Of a DNA stretch of 64,000 nucleotides, positions 42,265-51,623 are shown in pieces (position 1 is the first letter of the stretch; each line of letters begins with the position of its first letter). The DNA comes from Streptomyces sp. HD (GTDB taxonomy: Bacteria; Actinomycetota; Actinomycetes; Streptomycetales; Streptomycetaceae). The DNA is taken from contig NZ_JAQMYP010000016.1 of assembly GCF_028369295.1 (NCBI RefSeq), forward strand, positions 62,001-126,000, written 5' to 3'. Under the pieces are notes generated by a model. That model searched no databases and had not been told where the DNA came from. It worked only from the letters and a program-made list of their open reading frames with translations. The translations under genes were made by a program, and so were the position numbers.

Positions 42265-42945
42265 ATGATCCGAGTGCTTCTCGTAGACGACGAGACGCTG
42301 GTCCGCCAGGGGATCCGCCTGGTGCTCGAGTCCGTCGACGACATCACGGTGGTGGGCGAGGCCGCCGACGGCTCCGACATCGGCCATCTCGTGCGGCTGC
42401 ACCGACCCGACATCGCCGTCATCGACGTCAACATGCCCCGCGTCGACGGGCTCACCGCCATCCGCGGGATGGCCCAAATGCCGGGCCGGCCACGCGTCGT
42501 GATGCTGACCGCACACGCCCTGGACGACCACCTGTACGCCGCACTGAGCGCCGGCGCCGACGGTTTCATCCTCAAGGACGTCGCCCCACAGGAACTCATC
42601 GCCGCCATCCGCACCGTCGTGGCCGGAGACGCGCTGATCTCGCCCGCGATGACCCGCGGCCTCATCGAGCGCTACACCCACTCCACCAGCGCACGCGGCG
42701 GTCAGGCCCGGGAGCGGATCCGGTTTCTGACCCCCGGCCAGCGGTATCTCCTCGCGCTGATCGCACATGGCATGTCCAACGCCCGGATCGGCCAGAGCCT
42801 CGGCATGACCGAGTCCCGTGTCAAAGCCGAGGTGAGCCACCTGCTGAAGGTGCTGGATCTGAGCAACCGGGTACAGGCGGCCACACTGGCCTGCACCGCG
42901 GGCCTGCTCGACCAACCGCTCGGGCCGCCGCCACACGCAGCGTGA
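42265..42945 (+). CDS. NarL/LuxR response regulator
   Basis: The 226-aa product has a canonical receiver domain (acidic pair in LLVDDE, phosphoacceptor D54 in IDVNMPRVDG, Thr in MLTAHA, Lys in ILKDVAP). A C-terminal LuxR-type helix-turn-helix follows (LTPGQRYLLALIAHGMSNAR, then LGMTESRVKAEVSHLLKVL). It forms a two-component system with the kinase immediately upstream. A 14-bp hairpin at 42966-43009 ends the operon. The convergent neighbour is a secreted phospholipase; regulation of it is possible but unproved. Confidence 0.93.
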   Translation: MIRVLLVDDETLVRQGIRLVLESVDDITVVGEAADGSDIGHLVRLHRPDIAVIDVNMPRVDGLTAIRGMAQMPGRPRVVMLTAHALDDHLYAALSAGADGFILKDVAPQELIAAIRTVVAGDALISPAMTRGLIERYTHSTSARGGQARERIRFLTPGQRYLLALIAHGMSNARIGQSLGMTESRVKAEVSHLLKVLDLSNRVQAATLACTAGLLDQPLGPPPHAA

Positions 42946-42965
42946 CGGGCGCAAGCGGCGCAGCG

Positions 42966-43009
42966 CAGGAGCGCACGGCTGCGGCGTCTGCCGTTGCCGT
43001 GCGCTCCTG
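42966..43009. terminator. bidirectional terminator
   Basis: CAGGAGCGCACGGC and GCCGTGCGCTCCTG pair perfectly (14 bp, 16-base loop) between the convergent response regulator and phospholipase genes. Confidence 0.85.
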
Positions 43010-43039
43010 GCCCAAGGGCGTTCTGGTCCCGCCGATCCG

Positions 43040-44134
43040 CTAGTCGGTGGGCCGGCCGGACGCAAACGAGTCGATCTCGTCACCTTCCTCGGGTGTCGCG
43101 GCGAAGTTCATCCAGCCGCCTACGCGGAGCCCGGCCCAGAAGACCGTGGCCGCGTAGGGGTGCCCCGAGGCGTTGAAGTCATCCCACAGCTGGTCGTCGG
43201 CATCGCGGCGCAGCGTGGACGGGTCCTGCTGGGTCCGGGCTGCGATGTTGGGGCCCACCGTGTACGCGAAGTCGTGCCGGATGCAGGCGTCGACGATCTC
43301 CTGTGGGAGGTTCATGACCTGGCTGATCCCCGTGCAGCCGTTGGAGTAGAAGCTGTTCCTGAGACGCTGGTCCTGCGTGCTGGACGACGGCGCGCTCAGC
43401 GCGGCCTTCCGGATCTGCAGAAACTCGGACAGGGGCGCCTTCTTGAGCCTGTCGAAGAGCGCCCGGGAGAACACCGCCCCAGGATTACCGGCATCCGGGG
43501 CCACAGCGCCGTGGTTGTCGAGCCGCGGTGCCTCGTTGCCCCACAGCGCCCGCCCGCCGCGCTGCTCCTGCTGCATGGCCCACTTCAGAGACGCGTCGCG
43601 GTTCGCCCACAGCACTTCGAGGTCCGCGGTGCTCAGCGTCCTGACCCGCTCGGGGTCCCCCGCCAGCTCCTGCTGCACCTGCACGAGCCGGCTCGCAACC
43701 GCCGACGCCTCCGCCCCGCCGCCGATGCTGCTGTCCGCGCAGTCCTCGGCCACTCCCTCCGGGGAATCGGCCGGGGAACTCTCGGTGTTTGCTGCGGACT
43801 TGTCTCCCTCGGCCTGGTAGCTGTGACCAGAGCCCTCAGAACTCGGCGCGGTGTGCTCCGGGTCCGGGGCGGCCGGGGCCGGGGCCGGCAAGGTCGTGGG
43901 GGCCTCGGTTTCCGGCGTGACCGTCGCCCCGCCGGCCGGTGTGGTGTGCGGCCCCGCCGAGCATTCGACGGACACCGCACCGCCCGGGCCTCCCGAGGCC
44001 TCGGCGCTGCTTCCGGCGCCGGGCTCGTTGGCGAAGGCGCCGGGCAGCGCCAGTGCCCCTGCCGCGACCACGGCCACCGCCGAGGCCGCAATCCACTTCT
44101 TCCTGTTGACGGGTCGATACGCTCGTTGACTCAC
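43040..44134 (-). CDS. secreted prokaryotic phospholipase A2
   Basis: The 364-aa product has a signal peptide (KKWIAASAVAVVAAGALALPGAFA), a Pro/Ala/Ser-rich linker to about residue 125, a helical middle region, and a C-terminal prokaryotic phospholipase A2 domain. Catalysis rests on the His-Asp pair in VDACIRHDFAYT, with the calcium-loop and disulfide cysteines near FYSNGCTGIS. It would hydrolyse sn-2 acyl chains of phospholipids outside the cell. The start is GTG 44134, five bases after AGGAGG. The pro-like middle region is unusually long for this family, whose mature forms are about 120-150 residues. Confidence 0.88.
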   Translation of the reverse strand: MSQRAYRPVNRKKWIAASAVAVVAAGALALPGAFANEPGAGSSAEASGGPGGAVSVECSAGPHTTPAGGATVTPETEAPTTLPAPAPAAPDPEHTAPSSEGSGHSYQAEGDKSAANTESSPADSPEGVAEDCADSSIGGGAEASAVASRLVQVQQELAGDPERVRTLSTADLEVLWANRDASLKWAMQQEQRGGRALWGNEAPRLDNHGAVAPDAGNPGAVFSRALFDRLKKAPLSEFLQIRKAALSAPSSSTQDQRLRNSFYSNGCTGISQVMNLPQEIVDACIRHDFAYTVGPNIAARTQQDPSTLRRDADDQLWDDFNASGHPYAATVFWAGLRVGGWMNFAATPEEGDEIDSFASGRPTD

Positions 44135-44268
44135 TGTTTCCTCCTGCGCGTACGGTGCCCCGCCGGGCGGGGCTCGCTTTCCTGACGCAGGGAGCAAAGC
44201 GCCGACGAACGGTTCGGCTCTTCGGCCTTGAAGGGGATTCCGGTCGTGACGAAAGTGTCTTCGGGCAG

Positions 44269-44919
44269 TTACTGCGGCGGCTGCCGGAAACGGCGGTTGC
44301 GCAGGGCCAGTTCCAGTGCGAGGCAGATGTCCGGTTCGGACAGCGACTGCCCGAACAGGGCATGCAGGCGGCGCATGCGGTAGCGCACCGTCTGCGGGTG
44401 AACGTTCAGTGCCCGGGCGACCTCCGGCGCAGCACGCCATTGAAGCCATGCCAACAGCGTGGCCTCCAACTGCTCCCTGCGCAGCGGAGTGCACCGGTTC
44501 AGCGGCTCCAGCATGGCCGCGCCGAGTGAGTCCGCCACCTGCCGGTTGTTCGCCAGGATCCAGCCGGCCGGATGGTCCACGGCGCGGTGGACGCCGCGCG
44601 CATTCCGTCCCAGCTCCGTCAGCACATACTCCGCCCAGCGCAACGACGTTCCGGCGAGCGCGAGGGGGACGCTCGGGCCGACGACGGCCGAGGAGCCGCA
44701 GAAGGCAGCGCCGAGAGCGGTGGCCGCGTTCCGGCCGGGGCCGGAGCCGGATTCGGCGACGAGCACACGCACCCGGTTCGCGGACACCTGCCATAGCACG
44801 CGACAGCCGTCCGGGACATGGACGCTCGTACGGGTGTCTCGGGAAACGACCGCCTGCACGGACTGGGGCAGCGGCCAGCAGGCGGCCGCCGCCAGTTGTT
44901 CCAGATCGCGACTCTGCAA
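44269..44919 (-). pseudogene. PucR-type regulator, C-terminal part only
   Basis: The frame encodes the C-terminal half of a PucR/CdaR-type regulator, ending in the HTH_30 motif VARALNVHPQTVRYRMRRLH and LSEPDICLALELALRNR. The family is normally about 400 aa. Here the only start is TTG 44919; the frame continues upstream (GGGLYAARQRLFAALTGEQR and a Pro-rich stretch) to a TAA near 45108 without ATG or GTG. The N-terminal domain is therefore lost. An expressed short DNA-binding protein cannot be excluded. Confidence 0.65.
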
Positions 44920-45216
44920 CCTCTGTTCACCGGTGAGAGCCGCGAACAGTCGCTGCCGGGCGGCGTACAGCCCACCACCGGAGGGCGGTTCGGGCGGATG
45001 AGGGGAGGCGTTCTCGGGGCCCTTCGACGGGCGGGTGACGCGGGGCGTGGACTCAGGGTGGGGGAACAGTGGGGGCTCCCTGGTGAGGATGATCTTGGGG
45101 TCGTCCCATTACCCCAGGCCTCCGGACGCCACCGCCAGAGGTGACGGCGCGCCCCGTGTTGAACGTGTTGAACGATGAACTTCTGGGTGTGTCTCAACGT
45201 GCGTAGAGAACCGCCG

Positions 45217-46617
45217 TCAATGGCCGTAGGGGCGCGTCGACACCGGGCCCTGTCGCAGCAGGTCCTGCGCCTGCTGCAGCAGGTCGGCGGCCGGCCTGGC
45301 CCGGCCGAAGGAGCCGACCATGCCCAGCAACTCGCCCAGAACGCCTGCCATGTCGGCGCTGCGGAGCCGGGAGAAGTCGGGGAGGAGCTGCTGGAGCGTG
45401 GCACATGCTTCGTCCAGGAGCCCCAGCCGGAGCTGGGCATAGGCCGTGTTGGCCATGACGGTGACGCGGAAGCGGCGGTTCCCCTGCGGGATGTTCCGCA
45501 GCGATGTGCGCAGCACCGACACTACGTCGCCGGGCCGGTTCTGGAAGACAAGGACCCCAGACCGCTGCCAGTGATGCCTGGCCAGCAGTTCCTCAGTGGT
45601 GGCGGATGAACCGCCGCAGCGGGACAGGCTCTGCTCGGCGGTGTCCAGGCACCGCTGGGCGGCCCGCATGTCGCCGACGGCCGCGTACGCTATCGCGAAC
45701 TCGCCCTGGGCGAAGACGACCGCGTCCGGAGCGCACTCGGTGAGCAGAACCTGGGCCGCGTCGGCCAGGTGGGCCGCCTTGCCGTACTGGCCCAGAAGCC
45801 GCGCCACCGTGGCCGACCTGGCGAGTGCCGTGACATACATCGTCCGGTCGTCCGCGCCCCGGGCCAGCTGCGCCGCGATGCCCAGATAGCGCTTGGTGAA
45901 ACCGTATTGGCCGTCCTCGAAGTACATCAGGGACAGCCACAGCGTCAGTTCGGCGGCCCTGGACATGAGGGCCTTACGAACTCCGTCGGCCATCGGGGAG
46001 CGCAGCCAGACGGCCACGTCGTCCGCGAGGCAGGCGGCGAGCGCGCTGGTGCCGTGGCCGCCGCCGAACGTATCCCAGACCGCGTTGTAGTACCGGCCCA
46101 TGGCTTCCAGGCCGTCGACCTCACTCATCCCGATCCGCCAGTGCGGACCTCCGGTCGACGGCCGTTGCACCGGACCACACAGACCGGTGCCGCCCGAACT
46201 GTCGTCGTCCGCCCAGTCCGGCGACGGCCAGTCGTCGGCCAAGAGGCTCCGGCGCATCGACTCCCTGAGCACGGGGTCGAGATAAGCCTCTCTGAGTTCT
46301 CCGAGCCTCACCAGCGGATCGGGGGATCCCGGCAATGCGGCTCCGGGTATGCCCGGGGGCGCCAGTCCGGTGTCCGTGACGGGGACGGTTCGGCCGAGCT
46401 TGCGCGAGAGCGCCTCTGCGGCCAACTCGGGGACGGGCGGCCGGGGACGGACGCCCCGGACCCACTGGGCAACGGCTGTCCGGTCGTAGCGCAGCCGGAG
46501 CCCAGACGAAGCGCCGAGGGTGTTGACGGCGCGGGCCAGTGCCTCGTACGTCCAGTCCGACTCGCGGATCAGCTCGCGCAGCCGGTCGTTCGGGGTGCGG
46601 TGATCGGTTCTGCTCAT
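45217..46617 (-). CDS. helix-turn-helix/TPR regulator
   Basis: The 466-aa product parallels the protein at 28215-29603. An N-terminal DNA-binding-like head (LRELIRESDWTYEALARAVN, LRLRYDRTAVAQWVRG) is followed by a helical TPR region (AAQLARGADDRTMYVTALAR, AAQRCLDTAEQSLSRCGG, LLDEACATLQQLLPDF). The head and spacing are conserved between the two. ATG 46617 is chosen because the conserved head starts there; the frame is open to 47010. Targets are unknown; the nearest leftward gene is the truncated PucR regulator. Confidence 0.8.
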   Translation of the reverse strand: MSRTDHRTPNDRLRELIRESDWTYEALARAVNTLGASSGLRLRYDRTAVAQWVRGVRPRPPVPELAAEALSRKLGRTVPVTDTGLAPPGIPGAALPGSPDPLVRLGELREAYLDPVLRESMRRSLLADDWPSPDWADDDSSGGTGLCGPVQRPSTGGPHWRIGMSEVDGLEAMGRYYNAVWDTFGGGHGTSALAACLADDVAVWLRSPMADGVRKALMSRAAELTLWLSLMYFEDGQYGFTKRYLGIAAQLARGADDRTMYVTALARSATVARLLGQYGKAAHLADAAQVLLTECAPDAVVFAQGEFAIAYAAVGDMRAAQRCLDTAEQSLSRCGGSSATTEELLARHHWQRSGVLVFQNRPGDVVSVLRTSLRNIPQGNRRFRVTVMANTAYAQLRLGLLDEACATLQQLLPDFSRLRSADMAGVLGELLGMVGSFGRARPAADLLQQAQDLLRQGPVSTRPYGH

Positions 46618-46834
46618 GGCCTGTTCTCTGGGGGTGCGAACGGCATCGGAAGCGGAGGCACGAGCGACCGCAGCGCGGGACTGGGTGCCGCCGTGGCAGC
46701 CCCGGATCCCCACGGTCATGGATCCCTGCAGATTCCGACCTCGGCGGCAACGTGGTCTGCCGTCCCCTCTGACGGGCTTGTGAGCAGTGACGTTCCATGA
46801 ATTCTGCGGTGATGTGATGTTGGAACAGTGATCA

Positions 46835-46985
46835 GTGAGTGACGGGGCGCGGGTCCTGGGCCTGGCCGAGGTCGTCGACCACTTCAAGCTGAACAGTGAG
46901 GAGACCGGCTGGCCGGGCAACAAGACCGGAGCCACCCGGCTCGGCTTCGCCGCGCTGTCGCTGAACAAGGAGGGCAGCGTCTGCC
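46835..46985 (+). pseudogene. Tn3-like transposase N-terminal relic
   Basis: One frame encodes LAEVVDHFKLNSEETGWPGN and KTGATRLGFAALSLNKEG, resembling the DUF4158 N-terminal region of Tn3-family transposases (xxLxxHWTLxxxExxLVxxKxGATRLGFALLLKF). Only about 40 residues remain and no ends are seen. The rest of 46618-47064 holds the upstream region of the TPR regulator gene. Confidence 0.5.
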
Positions 46986-47064
46986 GGCTGCCTGTTGCCG
47001 CCGGCGCCACTCAACTTCGGTATGCATGAGCCTGGCATGGCCCCTTGAGGGTTTGCGTGGCCGG

Positions 47065-48114
47065 TCAGGCGATCAATTCCCACCACCATGCGATTTCTGG
47101 CAGTGCCGATGGCACCAAATGATGTGGCTGCGGGGCAGCAACGACCCGAAACGCCACGGGGTCACCGTTCACGTCATATCGAGGCGACCGGAGCCCCCAG
47201 TCCAGGTTTCCTCGCACCAGGTGCTCAAGCTGTACCAGGTATCGCGTCAGCTCAACGCTCGCACCCGCTCGTGCCTGTCGGATCAGCTGCATGAAGAGTG
47301 CCATCACCATGTTCCGCAGCTCGAACGCTTTCCTCGCGGCGTACCCGGCTGGGTGCCCCTCCTGCATCAGAGCCGACACGACGTTCATCTCCAGCGTCCC
47401 CTCCAGGGCCTCCTTTTTGTAGGAGTACAGATCGCTGTCCACGGTCACCAGCAGATACGCCGCTTCCGTCACCGCCCGTACCAGCGGCGACTCCAGCTCG
47501 GCGTTCGGCAGCACTGTCCCTTCCGCGATCTGGATCACCACCACGCAGTACCGGATGGCCCGGTCCATGTAGCCGAGATTCAGATAGTCCCGGAAGCCCA
47601 GCACCTTGCCCATCTGCCGGTGCGCCACCACCGACAGCGCACCCACGTACCATTCGACCATCGAGTCGATCCATCTCCGCACCGTGTCCGGCCGGCACTT
47701 GGCTCTGATCTCCGCGGCACACGCACGCTGCGCGGCGACCGCACGATCGAGCCCGGGGAAGCCGCTCGGCAGCGGCTCCGCCTCGGGCGACGCCAAGGAA
47801 CGGACCAGCCGACCGACCAGCAAGGACACGTGGTCAGGACTCCGGCAGATTGGCCCGCTGTCGAAAAGCAGGTCATCCAGTGCGAAGGTCACGTACGCGT
47901 GGCGCGTCGCCAGGTCGAGCATTTCCCGATCCCCATCAGGAGCCCAGCGGCACACCATCTGGCCGTAGTCACTGTTGTCCTGTCGCGTGCCTGTGCAGAT
48001 CCCCATCGCCCTTGCCCAGCGCCGCGCTGCTTCGTCAACCTGCGCCGCCTTCGGATGAACTGCAGGTTCGATCGGGCAGTAGAAGCAAAAGTCATCGAAC
48101 TCAGCAAATGCCAT
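47065..48114 (-). CDS. orphan class I terpene synthase
   Basis: The 349-aa product is a bacterial class I terpene cyclase: N-terminal FYCPIEPAVHPKAAQVDEAA, first metal motif FALDDLLFD (residues 78-85, DDxxxD type) and second motif VDSDLYSYKKE (S227, S231, E235), where Ser replaces the usual first Asn. A late SPRYDV may carry the Arg-Tyr pair. It differs clearly from the cyclase at 15741. No prenyltransferase, P450 or class II partner is adjacent, so the substrate (GPP, FPP or GGPP) cannot be set. ATG 48114 follows GGGGGAA. The 445 bases to its right (48115-48559) carry no recognisable gene. Confidence 0.87.
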   Translation of the reverse strand: MAFAEFDDFCFYCPIEPAVHPKAAQVDEAARRWARAMGICTGTRQDNSDYGQMVCRWAPDGDREMLDLATRHAYVTFALDDLLFDSGPICRSPDHVSLLVGRLVRSLASPEAEPLPSGFPGLDRAVAAQRACAAEIRAKCRPDTVRRWIDSMVEWYVGALSVVAHRQMGKVLGFRDYLNLGYMDRAIRYCVVVIQIAEGTVLPNAELESPLVRAVTEAAYLLVTVDSDLYSYKKEALEGTLEMNVVSALMQEGHPAGYAARKAFELRNMVMALFMQLIRQARAGASVELTRYLVQLEHLVRGNLDWGLRSPRYDVNGDPVAFRVVAAPQPHHLVPSALPEIAWWWELIA

Positions 48115-48559
48115 GATTCCCCCGGAACCTGTGCGGGCCGTTCAGGAAGGCCCTGGGTGGACGATTCCCTTTCGCGGAGGCGCGGAAGCTTGCCGAGGCT
48201 GCGCGTGCCGCCGTGGGATGGCGTTGGTCGTACGGTTGCCGCATGGGGCAGGGACGGGGTGCTCCGCCTGCGGCTGGCCGCAGGGACGCCGGGGCGAGGC
48301 GGACTGTCCGGGGTGCAGACGGATTCGCAGCGTTGGGGCCCGTGTTGGCTGGGGTTTGGATTCTGAACCGCCAGTCGACTGGGTTGAATGACACAACGAC
48401 TGGCTTCAGTGTCAAAGGACACCTGCTGCGAACGGGCTGGTTGTGTAGAGCGGGGCAGGTATGGCTCTGTTCACGAGAACCGACAGCAGATGTTCACCAC
48501 TTCGGGAGGCACCTGGGTGAGCCCCGGAATCGAACTGCTTGAGCCTCGTGACACAGGCG

Positions 48560-49855
48560 TCACAACACGTCAGGTGCGCTCTCTTGGGCGGGATCCTTGG
48601 ATGCCGGGTGATCCGGACCGCCGGCCGGGTCGGCGGCACGCAGCGCCGCTTCGACTCGGCGGTTGTTGGTCATGGATGCTGTGACGGCCGTCATCGTCAG
48701 GAGGAGGACGGCGGCGGCGTAGAGCGGGGTGCGGATGTCGTAGGTGGTGGCCAGCCAGCCGCCGAGGAAGGCCCCGATGGGGGCGGCGCACATGGCCAGC
48801 ATGCGGGAGGTGGAGGCGACCCGACCCATGAGGTGGGCCGGGACGATCGCCTGCCGCAGGGAGGGCCCGAGCACCATCGTGGCGCCCATGCCGGCTCCGC
48901 AGACGGCGAGCGCCAGTCCGGCCACGTACGGGTTCGGGGCAGCGGCCAGGCCCAGGATGGCAAGCCCTTCGACGACGGCTGTGCAGGTCAGTGCGGTGCC
49001 GGTGCCGAGTCGTCGGCCAAGGTAGGAGGCGATGCCTGCACCGAGCAAGCCGCCGGTGGCCTCCGCCGTGAGGAGCAGGCCGAAGCCGTAGGTGTCGATG
49101 CCGAGGCGGTCGTGCGCGAAAAGAGCCAGGACGGTCTCAACAGCGAGGAAGGCGACGTTCCCGACTGCCGGGCGGAGCGCGAGCCCGAGCAGCAACCGGT
49201 CCCGGAAGACGTACGACGCCCCGGCCCGCGCCTGCCGAAGCAGCGACTCGCGGACCTCCGGCACGGGCCGGGGCATGGCGGGAAGCGACCGTACGAGCAG
49301 TGCGGAGAGCATGAACGACACCGCGTCGGCGAGCAGCGGAACGGCCCGCCCGAGCGCGAGCAGCGCACTGCCCGCAGGCGGCCCCGCGAAGCCCGACATG
49401 GCGGTCTGGGCTCCGCGCAAGCGAGAGTTGGCTCGCTCCAGGAGTGCGGGGTCGCGGCCGAGCAGATCCGGCAGATAGGCCGTGGCGGCCGTGTCGAAGA
49501 AGAGTCCACCGAGGCCGAGCAGGAAGGCGACGGCCGCGACCAGCGGAATGCTCAGCACGTCGAGCGCGGCTGCCGCCGCCGGTATCGCGAGCAACACCGC
49601 ACGCGCCGCGTCCATGACCCACATCGTGCGCCGGCGGTCCCAGCGGTCCACCAGTGCACCGCCGAGCACCCCGAACAGCAGCCACGGCAGCGTCCCGGCG
49701 GCCGTGACGACGGCGAGCGCCATCGGCTCCCGCGTCAACGTCAACGCGAGCAGCGGCAGGGCGGCATGCGACACCCCGTCACCGAGCGAGGACACCGTCT
49801 GCGCAGTCCACAGCCGTCCGAACCCCGTCGGCAACTTCCGAACACCTGAGGTCAC
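48560..49855 (-). CDS. MFS transporter (drug/siderophore exporter-like)
   Basis: The 431-aa product has about 12 hydrophobic segments and the MFS loop motif GGALVDRWDRRRTMWVMDA after the second segment. The layout resembles MFS_3/EntS-type exporters, common in actinobacteria as drug or siderophore efflux pumps. The cargo is unknown. Its start overlaps the ArsR regulator stop by four bases, so the two are an operon and the regulator probably controls the pump. Confidence 0.9.
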   Translation of the reverse strand: MTSGVRKLPTGFGRLWTAQTVSSLGDGVSHAALPLLALTLTREPMALAVVTAAGTLPWLLFGVLGGALVDRWDRRRTMWVMDAARAVLLAIPAAAAALDVLSIPLVAAVAFLLGLGGLFFDTAATAYLPDLLGRDPALLERANSRLRGAQTAMSGFAGPPAGSALLALGRAVPLLADAVSFMLSALLVRSLPAMPRPVPEVRESLLRQARAGASYVFRDRLLLGLALRPAVGNVAFLAVETVLALFAHDRLGIDTYGFGLLLTAEATGGLLGAGIASYLGRRLGTGTALTCTAVVEGLAILGLAAAPNPYVAGLALAVCGAGMGATMVLGPSLRQAIVPAHLMGRVASTSRMLAMCAAPIGAFLGGWLATTYDIRTPLYAAAVLLLTMTAVTASMTNNRRVEAALRAADPAGGPDHPASKDPAQESAPDVL

Positions 49856-50391
49856 TTGGCGCCCCCCTTGGCCTGCTCGCGCGGTGCCGGGTGGAACAGT
49901 GCGAAGACGAGTGACGCGTCCGGCAGCGACGGATCGGACAGCTCCCGGTACTCGTCCGCCAGTGCCTGCAGCCGCGCCCCCAGCTCCGCGAACTGCTCGT
50001 CGGTGAGCCGCAGATGCGCCATCCGTACGTGCCGCTCGCCATCCACCGGCGACGCCTCCAAGTCCGCCACCGCATGCCGCATCAGCACATCCGGCCCTCC
50101 CTCGCCCGGATCCGGCAGCACGATCGCCCGCGCGGCCATCGCGTAGTACCGCTCGGTGACACCCCGCACCTTCCGCGTCCGTACCACCTTCACCAAGCCG
50201 GCCCGCTCCAGCAGCCGCACGTGATAGCTGGAACTCCCCTTCGCAAGGCCCACCCGCTCGGCGATCTGCGTAATCGTCGCCGGCGCGAAGCGAAGCACGG
50301 CCATGATCCGGTGACGCGTGAGATTGGAGACGGCGCGCAGCTGCTCGTCCGTGGTGACGTGAAACGTCTCGGGAAGATCGTCAGTAGGCAT
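49852..50391 (-). CDS. ArsR-type transcriptional regulator
   Basis: The 179-aa product has a winged helix-turn-helix at residues 20-95: LRAVSNLTRHRIMAVLRFAP, ITQIAERVGLAKGSSSYHVR and the wing RTRKVRGVTERYYAM. A C-terminal region of 70 residues is probably for dimerisation or effector binding. There are no paired Cys for metal binding, so it is not an arsenic or heavy-metal sensor. ATG 50391 is used; the frame is open to 50484. A 10-bp inverted repeat lies just upstream, and the MFS gene is translationally coupled downstream, indicating an autoregulated efflux operon. Confidence 0.9.
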   Translation of the reverse strand: MPTDDLPETFHVTTDEQLRAVSNLTRHRIMAVLRFAPATITQIAERVGLAKGSSSYHVRLLERAGLVKVVRTRKVRGVTERYYAMAARAIVLPDPGEGGPDVLMRHAVADLEASPVDGERHVRMAHLRLTDEQFAELGARLQALADEYRELSDPSLPDASLVFALFHPAPREQAKGGAK

Positions 50392-50396
50392 GCGAG

Positions 50397-50422
50397 CAAT
50401 GGTCAATGATTCTTGACCATTG
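50397..50422 (-). promoter_or_regulatory. operator of the ArsR-MFS operon
   Basis: CAATGGTCAA and TTGACCATTG form a perfect 10-bp inverted repeat with a 6-base centre (TGATTC), six bases before the ArsR start codon. Its spacing suits a homodimeric winged-helix repressor. Confidence 0.7.
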
Positions 50423-50619
50423 AGCAAGGGGATTTCGCGCGGACCTCCAGAATCTGCAGCCCGGCGCGCGAGACCTTCTGCCAAAGCCCCTCATGCGCTG
50501 CCGATCCGGGCAGCTGTGGCAGATCAGACCAAGACCAATCTCAGCGGCACTTTCCGTACCTCAACATGCCTCGGCAAAAATCGAACGACCGCTGGCCGTC
50601 GTGCCTCCCTAAGTGGTGA

Positions 50620-51590
50620 GGCGACGTCGCGCTTCTCATCGGTAGGGGAGGAGTCGGGGAGACGAAGATCGTGACGGCCCTGTGCGAAGCGCTGCGCGAG
50701 GCAGAGCCCGCCGTCGAAGTACGGGTGCTCGGCCCCGACTTCGCCATCGGCCCGGGCTCGTTCAGGGAACTGCCGAGCACGGCAGTCTGCTGATGATCGT
50801 CGACGACGCACACGACAACACCCTCCCCCTGGAAAGGATTGTCTCCGCGGTCCGGAGTGCCAACGGCTCCGCCAACGTGCTGCTCTCCCTACGGCCCTAC
50901 GACGTGGCCCACGACCGCCGCGCACTGGCCCAGGCTGGCCTGCACGCGAACGAGGCCACCATGGTTGAGATCGGGGACCTGGAGTTCGACGACGTCCTCT
51001 CCCCGGCCAGCGAGATCCTGGACGAAGCGGCACGACTCCATGCACCGAGTCTCGCCACCGCGGCACGGGATTGCCCGCCGTTGATCGTCACCGGCGCGGC
51101 ACTAATCAACAGCGGCGCCCTGGATCCCCGGAGATTCGAGGGCGACGAGCAACTCCGCCTGGAACTCACGGACCGGATCGCCGAAGCGCTGACCGCCGAT
51201 CCGGCATCCGGTCAGGTACCCCAGGACCTGCTTTCCGCCCCCGCCGCGTTCCAGTCTGTGCGGCTCGCGGAACCGGAGGTCCGCACGTCGCTGGAAGCCC
51301 TGACCGGCTTGCCGTTCGACGTCTGCGCCCAGCACTTGGCGACCTTGAAGGGCGCCGGGGTGGTCCTGAGCCATAGCACCACCGTGCGTCTGGTGCCGGA
51401 CCTGCTGGGGGACGCCCTGCTCGTCAAGGCGGCACGTCACAACAGCACAGGTCTGCCCACGGGCTACCTTGCCAGAGCCATGGAAGCCGGCCAGGGAGGT
51501 GGTCCGCTGGCGCACGTCGGGGCTTGGGCCGAGGCGGATAGTGGATGGCGGCGAATGGTGTTGGGGGCAATCGCTTGCTGCAGAACGTAA
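50620..51590 (+). pseudogene. STAND/AAA-type ATPase fragment
   Basis: The first frame (from 50620, directly after a TGA) encodes GDVALLIGRGGVGETKIVTA, a Walker A with Glu where Lys is required, and LCEALREAEPAVEVRVLGPD. A frameshift near 50770 leads into the second frame with Walker B LLMIVDDAHD, then LLSLRPYDVAHDRRALAQAG and a long helical part to 51590. The N-terminus is missing and the end is abrupt. It resembles ATPase modules of STAND-type proteins, which serve signalling or phage defence. It ends beside an att-like repeat. Confidence 0.65.
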
Positions 51591-51623
51591 CCGCGGACCG
51601 TGGCGAACGCCTAACGGCCCCCG

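Noticed and set aside
48510..48545. Reverse-strand tRNA T-arm (GTTCGATTCC)
   Set aside because: The flanking bases do not form a T-stem and no acceptor strand follows, so it is a chance match.
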